A stretch of 42,174 nt of DNA from RGIG6178 sp045612885. Its GTDB lineage: Bacteria; Bacillota_I; Bacilli_A; RFN20; DUOF01. The stretch lies in the NCBI GenBank assembly GCA_045612885.1, contig JAZKZZ010000002.1:1-42174 (forward strand), given 5' to 3'. The notes under the pieces are model-generated. The model searched no databases, was not told the DNA's origin, and worked only from the letters and a program-made list of their open reading frames with translations. Numbering within the stretch: the stretch's first letter is position 1; the number at the start of each line of letters is the position of its first letter. Both the position numbers and the translations under genes were made by a program. Of this stretch, positions 24,181 to 33,392 are shown piece by piece.

Positions 24181-25917
24181 ATGGGAAATATACGAGTATT
24201 AGATGCGTCACTATATAATAAGATTGCTGCTGGAGAAGTAGTAGAGAGACCTGCTTCAGTAGTTAAAGAATTATTAGAAAATAGTATTGATGCTAAAGCT
24301 AGTAAAATAATTATTAAGGTTAAAGAAGCTGGTAAAAAAGAAATAATGATTAGTGATAATGGAATAGGTATGGATAAAGATGATGCAATACTAGCATTTT
24401 CAAGCCATGCTACAAGTAAAATAAAAACAGATAGAGATTTGTTTAGAATTGCTACTTTGGGTTTTAGAGGTGAAGCTTTAGCCTCTATTGCTTCAGTTAG
24501 TGAAATTAGTTTAGATACTTGTAAAGAAAATGATATTGGAACTCATGTGGAATTAAAAAATGGTAAGATTGAGGAAGTATCTGTAAGTAAGGCAAATAAA
24601 GGTACTACTATTTATGTGAGAAATTTGTTTTATAACACTCCTGCAAGATTGAAATTTATGAGAAGTGACAATGTGGAGTTTTCTCATATTAGTGATGTCG
24701 TAATGAAAATGGCTCTTGCGTATCCTTATGTTAGTTTTACTTTATACAATGAAGATAAAATAAGTTTTTATAGTTCTGGAAAAGGAAATGTTATTGAAAT
24801 GGTATCTTCATTGTATGGTTTAGAAGTTGCCAAAAATATGAATGAGTTTAAAGGCAGTAATGATGATTTTATTATAAGTGGATATACATCTTCACTTGGA
24901 GTTAGTAGAAGTAATAAGAATGGAATTGTTACTATTTTAAATGGTAGATGTGTCAGATTACTAGGGGCTATTAGTGCGATAATAGAATCTTATAAAACAT
25001 ATCTAAGTGATGACCGCTACCCTATAACTATTATCAATATTGAGACAGATTATAATTTAGTAGATGTTAATGTTCACCCATCTAAGCAAGAAGTTAGATT
25101 ATCTAAAGAAAATGAACTAAAAGAATTAATTATTGACAGTATAAAAAAAGTGTTTTTCACTACAAATATTGCACCAAAAATAAGTAATGATAATCAGTCT
25201 TATAAAGGAGAACAAGTTACATTTAATTTGGATTCTTTAAGCGTTTATAATAGCTTTTCTTCTACACCTAGTGTTAATGAAAATATTGTTAGTGATAATT
25301 ATTCTGACTATGAAGTTAAAAGTGATGCAATTAATATAAATAGACTTAATCCAATAGGACAATATATTGGGAAATATATTATTGCAAGTGATGCTAATAA
25401 TTTATATATAGTAGATCAACATGCAGCGGCTGAAAGAATTAATTATGAAAAATTCACAAAGAAATTTAATGATAAAAGTAATTGGGCATATACTGATTTA
25501 TTAGTCCCTGTAGTAGTTACTTTGACTAAAAAAGAGAGTGCCATCTTAGAGGAAAAACTAGAGTTATTCATTGAATTAGGAATAAAATTAGAATCTTTTG
25601 GAGATACTTCATTTAGAGTTACTAGTATTCCTGTTTGGTTAAAAGAGTATGATGCTAATGAATATATAACTGATATTGTTGAGCAAGTAGTAAGTGGTAA
25701 CAATAAAATAGATTTAGTTGATTTACGTATTCATGTTATTTCTACAATGGCATGCAAGGCATCTTTAAAAGCAAATAGAGTTTTATCTTTATTAGAGATG
25801 CAAGTGTTACTCAATGATTTGTTAAAGTGTGAAAATCCATATACTTGCCCTCATGGTAGACCGACCACAATTATTTATTCTACTAGTGAATTAGATAAGT
25901 TATTTAAGAGGACATAA
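24181..25917 (+). CDS. mutL: DNA mismatch repair protein MutL (endonuclease type)
   Basis: A 578-residue GHKL ATPase that links MutS to strand incision. N-terminal motifs: ELLENSIDA (30-38), DNGIGM (59-64), ATSKI and GFRGEAL. The C-terminal endonuclease site is intact: DQHAAAERINYE (D412 to E423, exact DQHA-x2-E-x4-E), ACKAS, and CPHGRP (556-561). Organisms with this form lack MutH and nick through MutL. AAGGAGGTG gives a strong start; miaA begins 3 nt after the stop. Confidence 0.98.
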   Translation: MGNIRVLDASLYNKIAAGEVVERPASVVKELLENSIDAKASKIIIKVKEAGKKEIMISDNGIGMDKDDAILAFSSHATSKIKTDRDLFRIATLGFRGEALASIASVSEISLDTCKENDIGTHVELKNGKIEEVSVSKANKGTTIYVRNLFYNTPARLKFMRSDNVEFSHISDVVMKMALAYPYVSFTLYNEDKISFYSSGKGNVIEMVSSLYGLEVAKNMNEFKGSNDDFIISGYTSSLGVSRSNKNGIVTILNGRCVRLLGAISAIIESYKTYLSDDRYPITIINIETDYNLVDVNVHPSKQEVRLSKENELKELIIDSIKKVFFTTNIAPKISNDNQSYKGEQVTFNLDSLSVYNSFSSTPSVNENIVSDNYSDYEVKSDAININRLNPIGQYIGKYIIASDANNLYIVDQHAAAERINYEKFTKKFNDKSNWAYTDLLVPVVVTLTKKESAILEEKLELFIELGIKLESFGDTSFRVTSIPVWLKEYDANEYITDIVEQVVSGNNKIDLVDLRIHVISTMACKASLKANRVLSLLEMQVLLNDLLKCENPYTCPHGRPTTIIYSTSELDKLFKRT

Positions 25918-25919
25918 AG

Positions 25920-26834
25920 ATGAAAAAAGTTATTGTGATCGTAGGACCTACAGGAGTAGGAAAGACCAAGTTAAGTGTAGAATTAGCTAAATTGGTAAAT
26001 GGTGAGATTATAAGTGGAGATAGTGTACAAGTATACAAAGAGATGGATATTGGTAGCGCTAAAGTAAGAGAAGATGAAAAAGAGGGAATAGAGCACTATC
26101 TATTAGATATAAAAGACATTGAAGAAGATTATAGTGTCTATGATTTTCAACAAGAGGTTAGAGAAAAAATAGACTTAATAATTTCTAAAAATAAAACTCC
26201 TATTTTAGTAGGAGGAACGGGATTATATTTAAAAGCTGCTCTTTACGATTATAAATTTAATAAGGAAGATAGTACTGACTTTAATGAATATGAAGAACTT
26301 AGTAATCAAGAAGCATATGATTTACTAGTTAAACTAGATGAAACAGAGGCTAAAAAGTTGCATCCAAATAATAGAGTGAGAGTAGTAAGGGCTTTAAACA
26401 TAATTGCTAATAATAAAATGTCTAAAACAGAGTTATTAAATGAGCAAGAGCATAAATTGTTGTATGATGCTAAATTTATTGGATTGACTTCTTCTAGAGA
26501 AAAAGTATATGAAAGAATAAACTTGCGTGTTGATAAGATGGTAGAGATGGGGCTTTTAGAAGAAGTTAAAGGACTGTATGATAAATATAAGGATAAAAGA
26601 TATTCTAGTTTAAAAGCTATTGGATATAAGGAATTATTTGAATATTTTGATGGTAATTTAACTAAAGAAGAAGCCTTAGAGTTAATAAGAAAAAGAAGTA
26701 GAAATTACGCAAAAAGACAATACACTTGGTTTAATAATCAATTTGATGTTAAATGGTTTGAAACTGATTTTGAAAACTTTAATAATACAATATGTGAAGT
26801 AAAAGATTATTTAAAGGAGAATAATTATGTCTAA
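25920..26834 (+). CDS. miaA: tRNA dimethylallyltransferase MiaA
   Basis: A 304-residue enzyme that adds a dimethylallyl group to N6 of A37 in tRNAs reading U-starting codons. It has the P-loop GPTGVGKT (9-16), the DSVQVYKEMDIGSAK region with the catalytic Asp, GGTGLYLKA, and the C-terminal RSRNYAKRQYTWF motif. Length is usual. It is coupled on both sides: 2 nt after mutL and overlapping the next gene by 8 bases. Confidence 0.97.
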   Translation: MKKVIVIVGPTGVGKTKLSVELAKLVNGEIISGDSVQVYKEMDIGSAKVREDEKEGIEHYLLDIKDIEEDYSVYDFQQEVREKIDLIISKNKTPILVGGTGLYLKAALYDYKFNKEDSTDFNEYEELSNQEAYDLLVKLDETEAKKLHPNNRVRVVRALNIIANNKMSKTELLNEQEHKLLYDAKFIGLTSSREKVYERINLRVDKMVEMGLLEEVKGLYDKYKDKRYSSLKAIGYKELFEYFDGNLTKEEALELIRKRSRNYAKRQYTWFNNQFDVKWFETDFENFNNTICEVKDYLKENNYV

Positions 26835-27549
26835 GTTTATTAGAAATGAATTATTACTTAGTAAAGAAGTAACAAGTAAACTTGAGAAGCTATCTATTCT
26901 TATTGTAGGAGTTGGAGGAGTTGGAGGGTATGCTATTGAGAGTTTAACTAGATTGGGAGTTAATAACTTTACTCTTGTAGATTATGATAGTGTAGATTTA
27001 TCTAACTTTAATAGACAAATTATAGCGGTTAATGAGAATTTTAATAAGAGTAAGGTAGAAGCGTTTAAGGAAAGGATTTTAAGTATTAATGAGCATGCTA
27101 GTGTAGATTGTAAGAATATGTTTTATAATAAAGACAATGAAAATATTATTTTTGATAAACACTATGATTATGTTGTAGATGCAATTGACACTTTATCCTT
27201 AAAATGGGAATTAATAAAAACATGTTTAAATAAAAATATTAAGTTTATTTCTAGTATGGGAATGGCTAATAAGATTGATTTAAGAAAAGTGGAGATTACC
27301 ACTCTTGATAAAACATTTAATGATCCTGTTAGTAAGAAACTTAGAGAGTTTGCTAGAAAAGATAAAATTAACCCTAAATTAATACCAGTTATTTTTTCTT
27401 CAGAACTATCATATAAACAAAATGTGGTAATAGAGGAAAACGCAGAGACTAGTAAAAAGAGAGTGCCTCCTGCTAGTATAATATTCACTCCGGCAGTTGC
27501 TGGATTATTAATTGGACAATATATTTTAGGAAAGACTATGAATGAATAA
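26827..27549 (+). CDS. tcdA: tRNA threonylcarbamoyladenosine dehydratase (TcdA/CsdL family)
   Basis: A 240-residue E1-like (ThiF/MoeB fold) enzyme. The nucleotide site is GVGGVGGYAIESLTRLG, followed by VDYDSVDLSNFNRQ with the conserved Asn-Arg-Gln. TcdA uses ATP to close t6A37 into cyclic ct6A in tRNA. The length and the KVEAF segment fit TcdA rather than MoeB or ThiF, and its position after miaA, another A37-modifying enzyme, supports this. AAAGGAG precedes the ATG inside the end of miaA. Confidence 0.93.
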   Translation: MSKFIRNELLLSKEVTSKLEKLSILIVGVGGVGGYAIESLTRLGVNNFTLVDYDSVDLSNFNRQIIAVNENFNKSKVEAFKERILSINEHASVDCKNMFYNKDNENIIFDKHYDYVVDAIDTLSLKWELIKTCLNKNIKFISSMGMANKIDLRKVEITTLDKTFNDPVSKKLREFARKDKINPKLIPVIFSSELSYKQNVVIEENAETSKKRVPPASIIFTPAVAGLLIGQYILGKTMNE

Positions 27550-27583
27550 AATTACTATGGTAATATAAGTATAGGTGATAAAT

Positions 27584-27994
27584 ATGGATATATGGATGAA
27601 TGTTGTTAGATATGAATCTTTAGCTAAATGTATAGAAAAAAATATAGTTCCGTTTGCTGTATGTATTTCTAAAAATGATAAAAGAGTTAAAGAAATAGAT
27701 GAATTTATTGATAAGTATTATGGAATTACTCTTGATAAAAGGGGATATGCTTGTTGTATTTGTAATGTTATATTAGCAGACAAGTGTAGAGCGGGAAATT
27801 ATAAAAATCTTCGTTTAAAAGATAAAACACTTAAGAAAATAAAGGAGTTTAAGCCAGTTAAGAATTCTCAATTAGATGGAAAAGTAATTGTGGATATTGT
27901 TTTCTCATCTAAAGATAAGATAAACTCTATTGAATTAGTAGAAACTGCTATAAAGGATATAGAAAAAGGAAAGATTTTAGTTAATGAGGAGTAA
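27584..27994 (+). CDS. Hypothetical 136-residue protein with a Cys-rich segment
   Basis: Not recognised. A soluble protein with ITLDKRGYACCICNVILADKC in the middle (cysteines in a C-C-x-C-x6-C arrangement) followed by RAGNYKNLRLKD, suggesting metal or redox use. The C-terminal third is Lys/Glu-rich. The GTG three codons upstream lies inside the ribosome site AGGTGA, so this ATG is preferred. It lies 34 nt after tcdA and before a modest terminator and fhs, so it may be the last gene of the mutSL-miaA-tcdA unit. Confidence 0.72.
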   Translation: MDIWMNVVRYESLAKCIEKNIVPFAVCISKNDKRVKEIDEFIDKYYGITLDKRGYACCICNVILADKCRAGNYKNLRLKDKTLKKIKEFKPVKNSQLDGKVIVDIVFSSKDKINSIELVETAIKDIEKGKILVNEE

Positions 27995-28012
27995 GCAATA
28001 GGCTTACTTTTT
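27990..28012 (+). terminator. Probable terminator between the Cys protein gene and fhs
   Basis: Stem AGTAAGC / GCTTACT with an AATAG loop followed by T5; the left arm contains the TAA stop. The T-tract is short, so termination may be partial. Confidence 0.6.
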
Positions 28013-28030
28013 AAATAAGGGGGAATATTG

Positions 28031-29692
28031 ATGAAGAGTGATATTGAAATAGCTACTAGTGTGAAGATGGAACCTATAAATAAAGTTAGTAAAGCTTTAA
28101 AAATAAAGGATAAATATTTAGAACCATATGGTAAATATAAAGCTAAAATTAATCTTGATATCATGAATGAATTAAAAGATAAGGAAGATGGAAAACTTAT
28201 TTTAGTTAGTGCAATTAATCCTACAAAATATGGAGAAGGTAAGACTACTACTACTATTGGTTTAATGGAAGCTTTTAAAGAGATGAATGTTGATGCTATT
28301 TTGGCTTTAAGAGAACCTTCAATGGGACCTGTTTTTGGACTTAAGGGTGGTGCATGTGGAGGTGGATATGCTCAAGTTGTGCCAATGGAAGATATAAATT
28401 TACATTTTACTGGAGATATGCATGCTTTAACTACCGTAAATAATTTGATATGTGCTTGTATTGATAATTCTCTTTATTATGATAATGAACTAAATTTAGA
28501 TCCTGAAAAAATAGTGTTTAAAAGATGTATTGATTTAAATGATAGGTCTTTAAGAACAATTACTATTGGTAATGATAAGAAGAATGGTGTTAAAAGAAAA
28601 GATGGATTTAATATTACTGTAGCAAGCGAGGTAATGGCGGCGTTTTGTTTGAGCGAGAATTTAGATGATTTTGCTAACATGATGGATGAAGCAATTGTAG
28701 GATATACTTATGATGATAAAGTTGTTAAAGTCAAAGATTTAAATATTAAAGGATCAATAAAGGTGTTAATGAAAGATGCTATAAAACCTAATTTAGTACA
28801 AACTTTAAATCATGCGCCAGTTCTTATTCATGGGGGGCCATTTGCTAATATTGCTCATGGATGTAATTCTCTTATTGCCACTAAAATGGGGTTAAAATTA
28901 GCTTCTTATTGTATTACTGAAGCTGGTTTTGGTGCTGATTTAGGAATGGAAAAATTCTTTGATATTAAATGTAGGAAAGGTGGCTTAAAACCTAGTTTAG
29001 TAGTAATGGTTGCTACAATTAGAGCGTTAAAACATCATGGTGGATGCCAAGATGCAAATAAGGAAGATATTGAAAGTTTACAAAGAGGTTTTGCTAACTT
29101 AGATAAACATGTAGAAAACGTAAGGAAATATGGAGTTCCATTTGTTGTTGCAATCAATAAATTTAATATGGACAGTGAAAAAGAAATTAAGACACTATTA
29201 AAGTATTGTAATAAAAAAGGATATCCAGTAGAAGTTAATGATAGTTACTCTAAAGGTGCTAGAGGTGCATTTGATTTAGCAGAAACAGTTTTAAAATTGT
29301 GTGAGGAAGAATCTGAATTTAATTACGTTTATAGTGAAAAAGAAAGTGTTGAAATAAAGATTGAAAAGATTGCAAAAGAGATATATGGAGCGAATGGAGT
29401 AGAATATAGCGATAAAGCTAAAGAAAGTTTAAAACGCATCAGTGATAGTGGTTTAAATAAAAATTTACTAATCTGTATGGCTAAGACTCCGATGTCTCTA
29501 TCAGATAATGAAAAATTACTTGGTAGGCCTAGTGATTTCACTTTACAAGTTAAAGATATAAGAATCTCTAATAGTGTTAAGTTTTTAGTAGTGTTGACTG
29601 GAAATATTTTGACAATGCCAGGATTAAATAAAGATTGTGCTGCTCATAAGATAAATATGGATAGTAATGGTAAGATTGAGGGGTTATTTTAA
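28031..29692 (+). CDS. fhs: Formate-tetrahydrofolate ligase
   Basis: A 553-residue enzyme joining formate to tetrahydrofolate with ATP to give 10-formyl-THF, supplying one-carbon units for purines and initiator tRNA. The conserved NPTKYGEGKTTTTIGL (63-78) is the ATP-binding segment; FGLKGGACGGGYAQV and ITEAGFGADLGMEKF are also family signatures. The TTG one codon upstream is less likely than this ATG, which follows AAGGGGG. The stop overlaps the next gene by one base. Confidence 0.98.
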   Translation: MKSDIEIATSVKMEPINKVSKALKIKDKYLEPYGKYKAKINLDIMNELKDKEDGKLILVSAINPTKYGEGKTTTTIGLMEAFKEMNVDAILALREPSMGPVFGLKGGACGGGYAQVVPMEDINLHFTGDMHALTTVNNLICACIDNSLYYDNELNLDPEKIVFKRCIDLNDRSLRTITIGNDKKNGVKRKDGFNITVASEVMAAFCLSENLDDFANMMDEAIVGYTYDDKVVKVKDLNIKGSIKVLMKDAIKPNLVQTLNHAPVLIHGGPFANIAHGCNSLIATKMGLKLASYCITEAGFGADLGMEKFFDIKCRKGGLKPSLVVMVATIRALKHHGGCQDANKEDIESLQRGFANLDKHVENVRKYGVPFVVAINKFNMDSEKEIKTLLKYCNKKGYPVEVNDSYSKGARGAFDLAETVLKLCEEESEFNYVYSEKESVEIKIEKIAKEIYGANGVEYSDKAKESLKRISDSGLNKNLLICMAKTPMSLSDNEKLLGRPSDFTLQVKDIRISNSVKFLVVLTGNILTMPGLNKDCAAHKINMDSNGKIEGLF

Positions 29693-29886
29693 TGGAATAT
29701 AATTTAGGTGATATTGTAATTACAAAAAAAGAACACCCGTGTGCTTCTAGAAGTAATAAATTTGAAATTATTAGAGTTGGAGCAGATATTAAAATTAAAT
29801 GTCTAGGATGTGGGAATATAATTATGATGACTAGGCATAATTTTGAAAAGAGTATAAAGAAAATAGAAAAAAAAGAAGAAAAATAA
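29692..29886 (+). CDS. DUF951 domain protein
   Basis: A 64-residue cytoplasmic protein matching DUF951: LGDIVITKKEHPCAS, IIRVGADIKIKCLGCG, IMMTRHNFEKSI. C17, C37 and C40 could bind a metal. The family is widespread in Bacillota, often near chromosome-segregation or translation genes; its role is not established. It is coupled to fhs by a one-base overlap and followed by a strong bidirectional terminator. Confidence 0.92.
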   Translation: MEYNLGDIVITKKEHPCASRSNKFEIIRVGADIKIKCLGCGNIIMMTRHNFEKSIKKIEKKEEK

Positions 29887-29916
29887 AAAGGAGACATTGT
29901 CTCCTTATATTTTTTT
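29884..29916. terminator. Bidirectional terminator between converging genes
   Basis: Stem AAGGAGAC / GTCTCCTT (29888-29895 with 29899-29906) with a 3-nt loop. A T-run follows on the plus strand and a T-rich stretch (TTTTTA) on the minus strand, so it can end both fhs-DUF951 and the minus-strand MBL gene. Confidence 0.85.
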
Positions 29917-29937
29917 ATTTTGGGATAATAAATTATT

Positions 29938-31047
29938 TTACCATGGTAAATTATTATCTCTGTAGTTTGAATAATAGCTTTTATACCATTCTGTGTCCTT
30001 TAATATTTTACTATGATTAGACCCAGTTACTTCTACTCCATTTTTATTGGATGTTACCACTATATTACCATTTAATGATGAGAATCCAGTAGTTTCATAT
30101 TTATCATTCACAAGTTCAATTGTAGCTTGACTGGTTACATATACCTTATCAGTATAGTCTTTAACTCTGTTTAAGACGTTTGAGGTAGGAAATGTATTAA
30201 ATAGGTTTTGAGTATATTCAACAGATCCTGCAACAGCAGTAACTACTACAATATTAGGTTTAATTACTTCTAATAATTTAGTAGAAGTTGATGTGTTAGA
30301 ACCATGGTGTCCCGCTTTAAATAAAGTTACTTCAGGCAAACTATTTAATTCTATTAATTTTGCTTCTCCTGTATCTTCTAAATCTCCTGTAAATAAGAAA
30401 TGATTATCTCCTTGATTAATCATAAAGCATACTGAGTAATCATTTTCACTTTCAGCTTTATTTGCGTAATAATAACTATTTAATATTTCTATTTCAACTC
30501 CATGTCCCAAATCTGTGGTTTTAGAGCATCCATTTTCATTTTTATAACATTCAAGCGCTGTATATACATTTGCTCCTTCTTCTTGTTCCTTTTCTACCAT
30601 TTTTAGATAATTTTTATACATTTTACCATCTTTTTGATTAGTCATAGCAAATTGAATAATGTTATCAACTTGATAATATGTAAATAAGCTTGTTTCACCA
30701 TTTCCTGCAAAGTTTGCATAGTGATCTTCATGAGCGTGAGTAACTATTACATATTCAAGAATTTTATCTTCTACATTAATATCTAAATAGTTTTTTATGG
30801 TTTCCATACTACTGGTTTTACTTCCAGCATCTACTAATATATCAACATCTCCAACTTGAATAAGAATGGAATCTCCTGCATATTCATTTCCTAATTCTAA
30901 AAAGTGAATTTTTAAATCTCCACTTACAACAGAATCGCTTGTAGGAGGATTAGTGTAGTGATAGGTAAATGCTCCTACTAGCATCCCAATAACTAATGAA
31001 AATATTGATACGAAGGTTAATAGTAATTTACTTGGTTTCTTATTCAT
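29938..31047 (-). CDS. Membrane-anchored ComEC/Rec2-like MBL-fold hydrolase
   Basis: A 369-residue protein with one N-terminal membrane helix (8-29) and an outer metallo-beta-lactamase domain. The metal motif is THAHEDH (H104, H106, D108, H109) after VDILVDAGS; FTGDLED and AGHHGSNTS are the later motifs of the ComEC-like subgroup. In ComEC this domain is linked to DNA degradation, but here there is no channel domain, so it is a stand-alone extracellular hydrolase of unknown substrate. The start chosen overlaps the upstream gene stop by 8 bases with GGTGA as ribosome site; a further in-frame ATG five codons upstream is less likely. Confidence 0.9.
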   Translation of the reverse strand: MNKKPSKLLLTFVSIFSLVIGMLVGAFTYHYTNPPTSDSVVSGDLKIHFLELGNEYAGDSILIQVGDVDILVDAGSKTSSMETIKNYLDINVEDKILEYVIVTHAHEDHYANFAGNGETSLFTYYQVDNIIQFAMTNQKDGKMYKNYLKMVEKEQEEGANVYTALECYKNENGCSKTTDLGHGVEIEILNSYYYANKAESENDYSVCFMINQGDNHFLFTGDLEDTGEAKLIELNSLPEVTLFKAGHHGSNTSTSTKLLEVIKPNIVVVTAVAGSVEYTQNLFNTFPTSNVLNRVKDYTDKVYVTSQATIELVNDKYETTGFSSLNGNIVVTSNKNGVEVTGSNHSKILKDTEWYKSYYSNYRDNNLPW

Positions 31048-31411
31048 TGTTTTCACCGCCATTTACAACATTTACATATCTTACTCTTTTTATATCTTTA
31101 TATTTAAAAGAAGATTTAACGGTATAGATAATAATGTATTCACCCTCTTTAGTGGTATCTAAATTACTATCTATTTCAATCTTATCTGTTATATCTAATC
31201 CAAATGCTATTGCCTTAGCACCTTCTTCTTTATATTCTTGATTTAAATTAAGAGTAATTGTTTTTTCTCCATTAATTTCAAATTTGTCATTTTTAGATAA
31301 AACAAGAATTGAAACATACCCAATTAGAAATCCTAATACTAAAAATAAAATAAAACAAATTAAGATACTTTTAGGTGTTTTCTTTATTGTCTTCTTTAAC
31401 TTTCTTTTCAT
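31040..31411 (-). CDS. Membrane-anchored protein with one Ig-like (DUF5011-type) domain
   Basis: A 123-residue protein: a Lys-rich N-terminus, one membrane helix (about 17-39) and an outer domain with INGEKTITLNLNQEYKEEGA, ID(S)NLDTTKEGEYIIIYTV and a closing RVRYVNVV, the pattern of a DUF5011/bacterial Ig-like unit. A GTG upstream overlaps the ribosome site AAGGAGTG, so this ATG is preferred. It is translated ahead of, and overlapping with, the MBL hydrolase, so the two probably act together at the cell surface. Confidence 0.82.
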   Translation of the reverse strand: MKRKLKKTIKKTPKSILICFILFLVLGFLIGYVSILVLSKNDKFEINGEKTITLNLNQEYKEEGAKAIAFGLDITDKIEIDSNLDTTKEGEYIIIYTVKSSFKYKDIKRVRYVNVVNGGENNE

Positions 31412-31430
31412 AATTTTCACTCCTTAATTT

Positions 31431-31459
31431 ATTTTATAATAAACTATTTTATATGACAA
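31431..31459 (-). promoter_or_regulatory. Promoter of the Ig-like/MBL pair
   Basis: On the minus strand TTGTCA (31459-31454), a 17-nt spacer and TAAAAT (31436-31431), 19 nt before the start codon. Confidence 0.72.
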
Positions 31460-31504
31460 AATTCTTATTAATAAATATATAAAATTATTAAAGGTGAGGA
31501 AAAT

Positions 31505-31807
31505 ATGAAGAAAGTAGCAGTAAATAAAAATGAAATTTATTCATTATTACGAAGAAATGAATATGAATCAGCATTATTAACTATGAATCAACAAAAAAAG
31601 AAAATTGAAGATGCTGCATTAGAAATAGTGAACAAGTATATTCAGTATGAAATTATTTTACCCCAAGAAAAAGAAACGTTTATTAAAATTATAGAAAAGG
31701 ATATTAATGATAAATTGATTAAAGATTATTCTTATATTTTAATAGATGAGAATAGATTAAACTCGCTTTATGAAAAAATCTCTAAATTAAGGAGTTCTAG
31801 AGTTTAG
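31505..31807 (+). CDS. Hypothetical 100-residue protein
   Basis: Not recognised. A small, charged, mainly helical protein without membrane segments or cysteines, rich in Lys, Glu and Ile. The start follows AAGGTGAGG. Its gene faces away from the Ig-like/MBL pair and lies 76 nt before the next gene, which has its own promoter. Confidence 0.7.
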   Translation: MKKVAVNKNEIYSLLRRNEYESALLTMNQQKKKIEDAALEIVNKYIQYEIILPQEKETFIKIIEKDINDKLIKDYSYILIDENRLNSLYEKISKLRSSRV

Positions 31808-31827
31808 CTTTGTCCACTAAAAAAACA

Positions 31828-31856
31828 TTGAAACACTCATGTGTATATCTTATAAT
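31828..31856 (+). promoter_or_regulatory. Promoter of the 226-residue protein gene
   Basis: TTGAAA (31828-31833), a 17-nt spacer and a perfect TATAAT (31851-31856). Confidence 0.8.
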
Positions 31857-31883
31857 ATAAGTGATTTGTAAGGAGAAGATAAT

Positions 31884-32564
31884 ATGTTAGACACGAGTAC
31901 AAATGATTTGGGACATTGTTTTATTAGCTTGTGGAGTAAATATTTATTAGATGGCAATTATGATGATATAAGATGTAAAATCATTAAATTAGCAGAACTG
32001 GGAGAAGTTCATGCAATACAAGTATATTATCTATATGAGGAAACTCATAATAATAGAAAAATCGCTAATAAGGTTTTAGAAAAAAAAGGAGAATTTGTAT
32101 CTAAAAATCACAAATGGGCATTTGCAAAATATTGCTATTACAAATCTAAAGTTGATATAAATGAGATAGTGAAGGATATCGAAAACAGAAAAAAGTTTTG
32201 GAGTAATGCGAGCGCTAGTTATTATACATTTGTACAATATTTTAAAGAGGCAATTAAAAATCCTGGATTACATTATTTTGAATATCTTAGTACATATCCT
32301 AGTGAACTTTTAAAATATACAAATGCAAATTTTGATATAAATAGTGAAGAAAATATACTAAGACTCAAGGAAGATAGAAAATATGCTTTACGTGTATATA
32401 GAGATTACCCTAACAATGATAGAGCAAGATTTGCAGTAGCTAAACATTTATATTTGTTTGGAACATCTTCAAAAGATAAAAAATTTGCTGCAAAAATATT
32501 AGAAGAATTGGCTTCTAGAAACATTAATATAGATAAGATAATAAAGAATAATAAAAAAAGATAA
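31884..32564 (+). CDS. Hypothetical protein with Sel1/TPR-like helical repeats
   Basis: A 226-residue soluble helical protein of unknown function. Segments such as LGEVHAIQVYYLYEE, HKWAFAKYCYYKSKV and NNDRARFAVAKHLYLFGTSSKDKKFAAKILEELA look like Sel1-type or TPR-type helical pairs (small residues facing aromatic ones, and A..L.LFG..-D). The match is by eye and weak. It has its own strong promoter, the ribosome site AAGGAG and a terminator, so it forms a single-gene unit. Confidence 0.72.
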   Translation: MLDTSTNDLGHCFISLWSKYLLDGNYDDIRCKIIKLAELGEVHAIQVYYLYEETHNNRKIANKVLEKKGEFVSKNHKWAFAKYCYYKSKVDINEIVKDIENRKKFWSNASASYYTFVQYFKEAIKNPGLHYFEYLSTYPSELLKYTNANFDINSEENILRLKEDRKYALRVYRDYPNNDRARFAVAKHLYLFGTSSKDKKFAAKILEELASRNINIDKIIKNNKKR

Positions 32565-32566
32565 AT

Positions 32567-32590
32567 AGCACTCATAAAGAGTGCTTTTTT
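32567..32590 (+). terminator. Rho-independent terminator after the repeat protein gene
   Basis: Stem AGCACTC / GAGTGCT with an ATAAA loop followed by T6. Confidence 0.92.
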
Positions 32591-32651
32591 AATGATAATT
32601 ACCCATTCTTGTAATTTTGAATTACTTATAATATAGTGATGGGGTGATTTC

Positions 32652-33392
32652 ATGGAATTATTAGAGTTTAAAAATGTTAATAAATCTTTTTTTGATACTA
32701 AGAAAGAAACTAAAGTTTTAGATAATCTTAATTTTTCTTTATTTAAGAATGAAAAAATAGCTATAGTGGGTCCTAGTGGTTGTGGGAAATCTACAATATT
32801 GAATTTAGCAAGTGGATTACTCACTCAAGATGAGGGTGAAATCATTAAAAAGGGAAATATTGGGTATATGTTTCAAACTGATAATCTATTTGAGTGGAGA
32901 ACGATATATAAAAATATTACTTTAGGGTTAGAAATAAGAGGTAAAGTTAATAAGGAACAGAAAGAAAGGATACTAAACTTATTAAGTAAATATGGATTGT
33001 TAGAGTTTAAAGATAAACATCCTAGTGAACTAAGTGGAGGAATGAGGCAAAGAGTTGCACTTATTAGAACATTAGTATTAAATCCTGAAATTTTACTTTT
33101 AGATGAACCGTTTAGTGCTCTTGATGCTCAAACTAAATTAATGGTAAATGATGATATATATGATATTGTTAGTAAAGAAAATAAAAGTGTCATAATGGTG
33201 ACTCATGATATATCTGAGGCTATTGCTTTTTCGGACAAAGTTATAGTGTTGAATAAACGACCAAGTAATGTGAAAAAAATATATGATATAAAATTTAAAG
33301 ATTTAGATAATAGAACTCCATTAAAAGCCAGGGGACAAAGTGAGTTTAGAGAATACTTTGATGCGATATGGAGGGATTTAAATGAGTGTTGA
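32652..33392 (+). CDS. ABC transporter ATP-binding protein, SsuB/TauB family
   Basis: A 246-residue ATPase. Walker A GPSGCGKST (40-48), Q-loop FQTDNLFEW, signature LSGGMRQR, Walker B LLLLDEPFSALD and the switch VTHD are all intact. It energises import of small anions or aromatics (nitrate, sulfonate, taurine or thiamine-precursor type) with the permease encoded next, overlapping by 11 bases. GGGGTGA precedes the ATG and a -10 TATAAT lies at 32627-32632. The substrate cannot be told from the sequence; no substrate-binding protein gene is adjacent. Confidence 0.93.
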   Translation: MELLEFKNVNKSFFDTKKETKVLDNLNFSLFKNEKIAIVGPSGCGKSTILNLASGLLTQDEGEIIKKGNIGYMFQTDNLFEWRTIYKNITLGLEIRGKVNKEQKERILNLLSKYGLLEFKDKHPSELSGGMRQRVALIRTLVLNPEILLLDEPFSALDAQTKLMVNDDIYDIVSKENKSVIMVTHDISEAIAFSDKVIVLNKRPSNVKKIYDIKFKDLDNRTPLKARGQSEFREYFDAIWRDLNEC

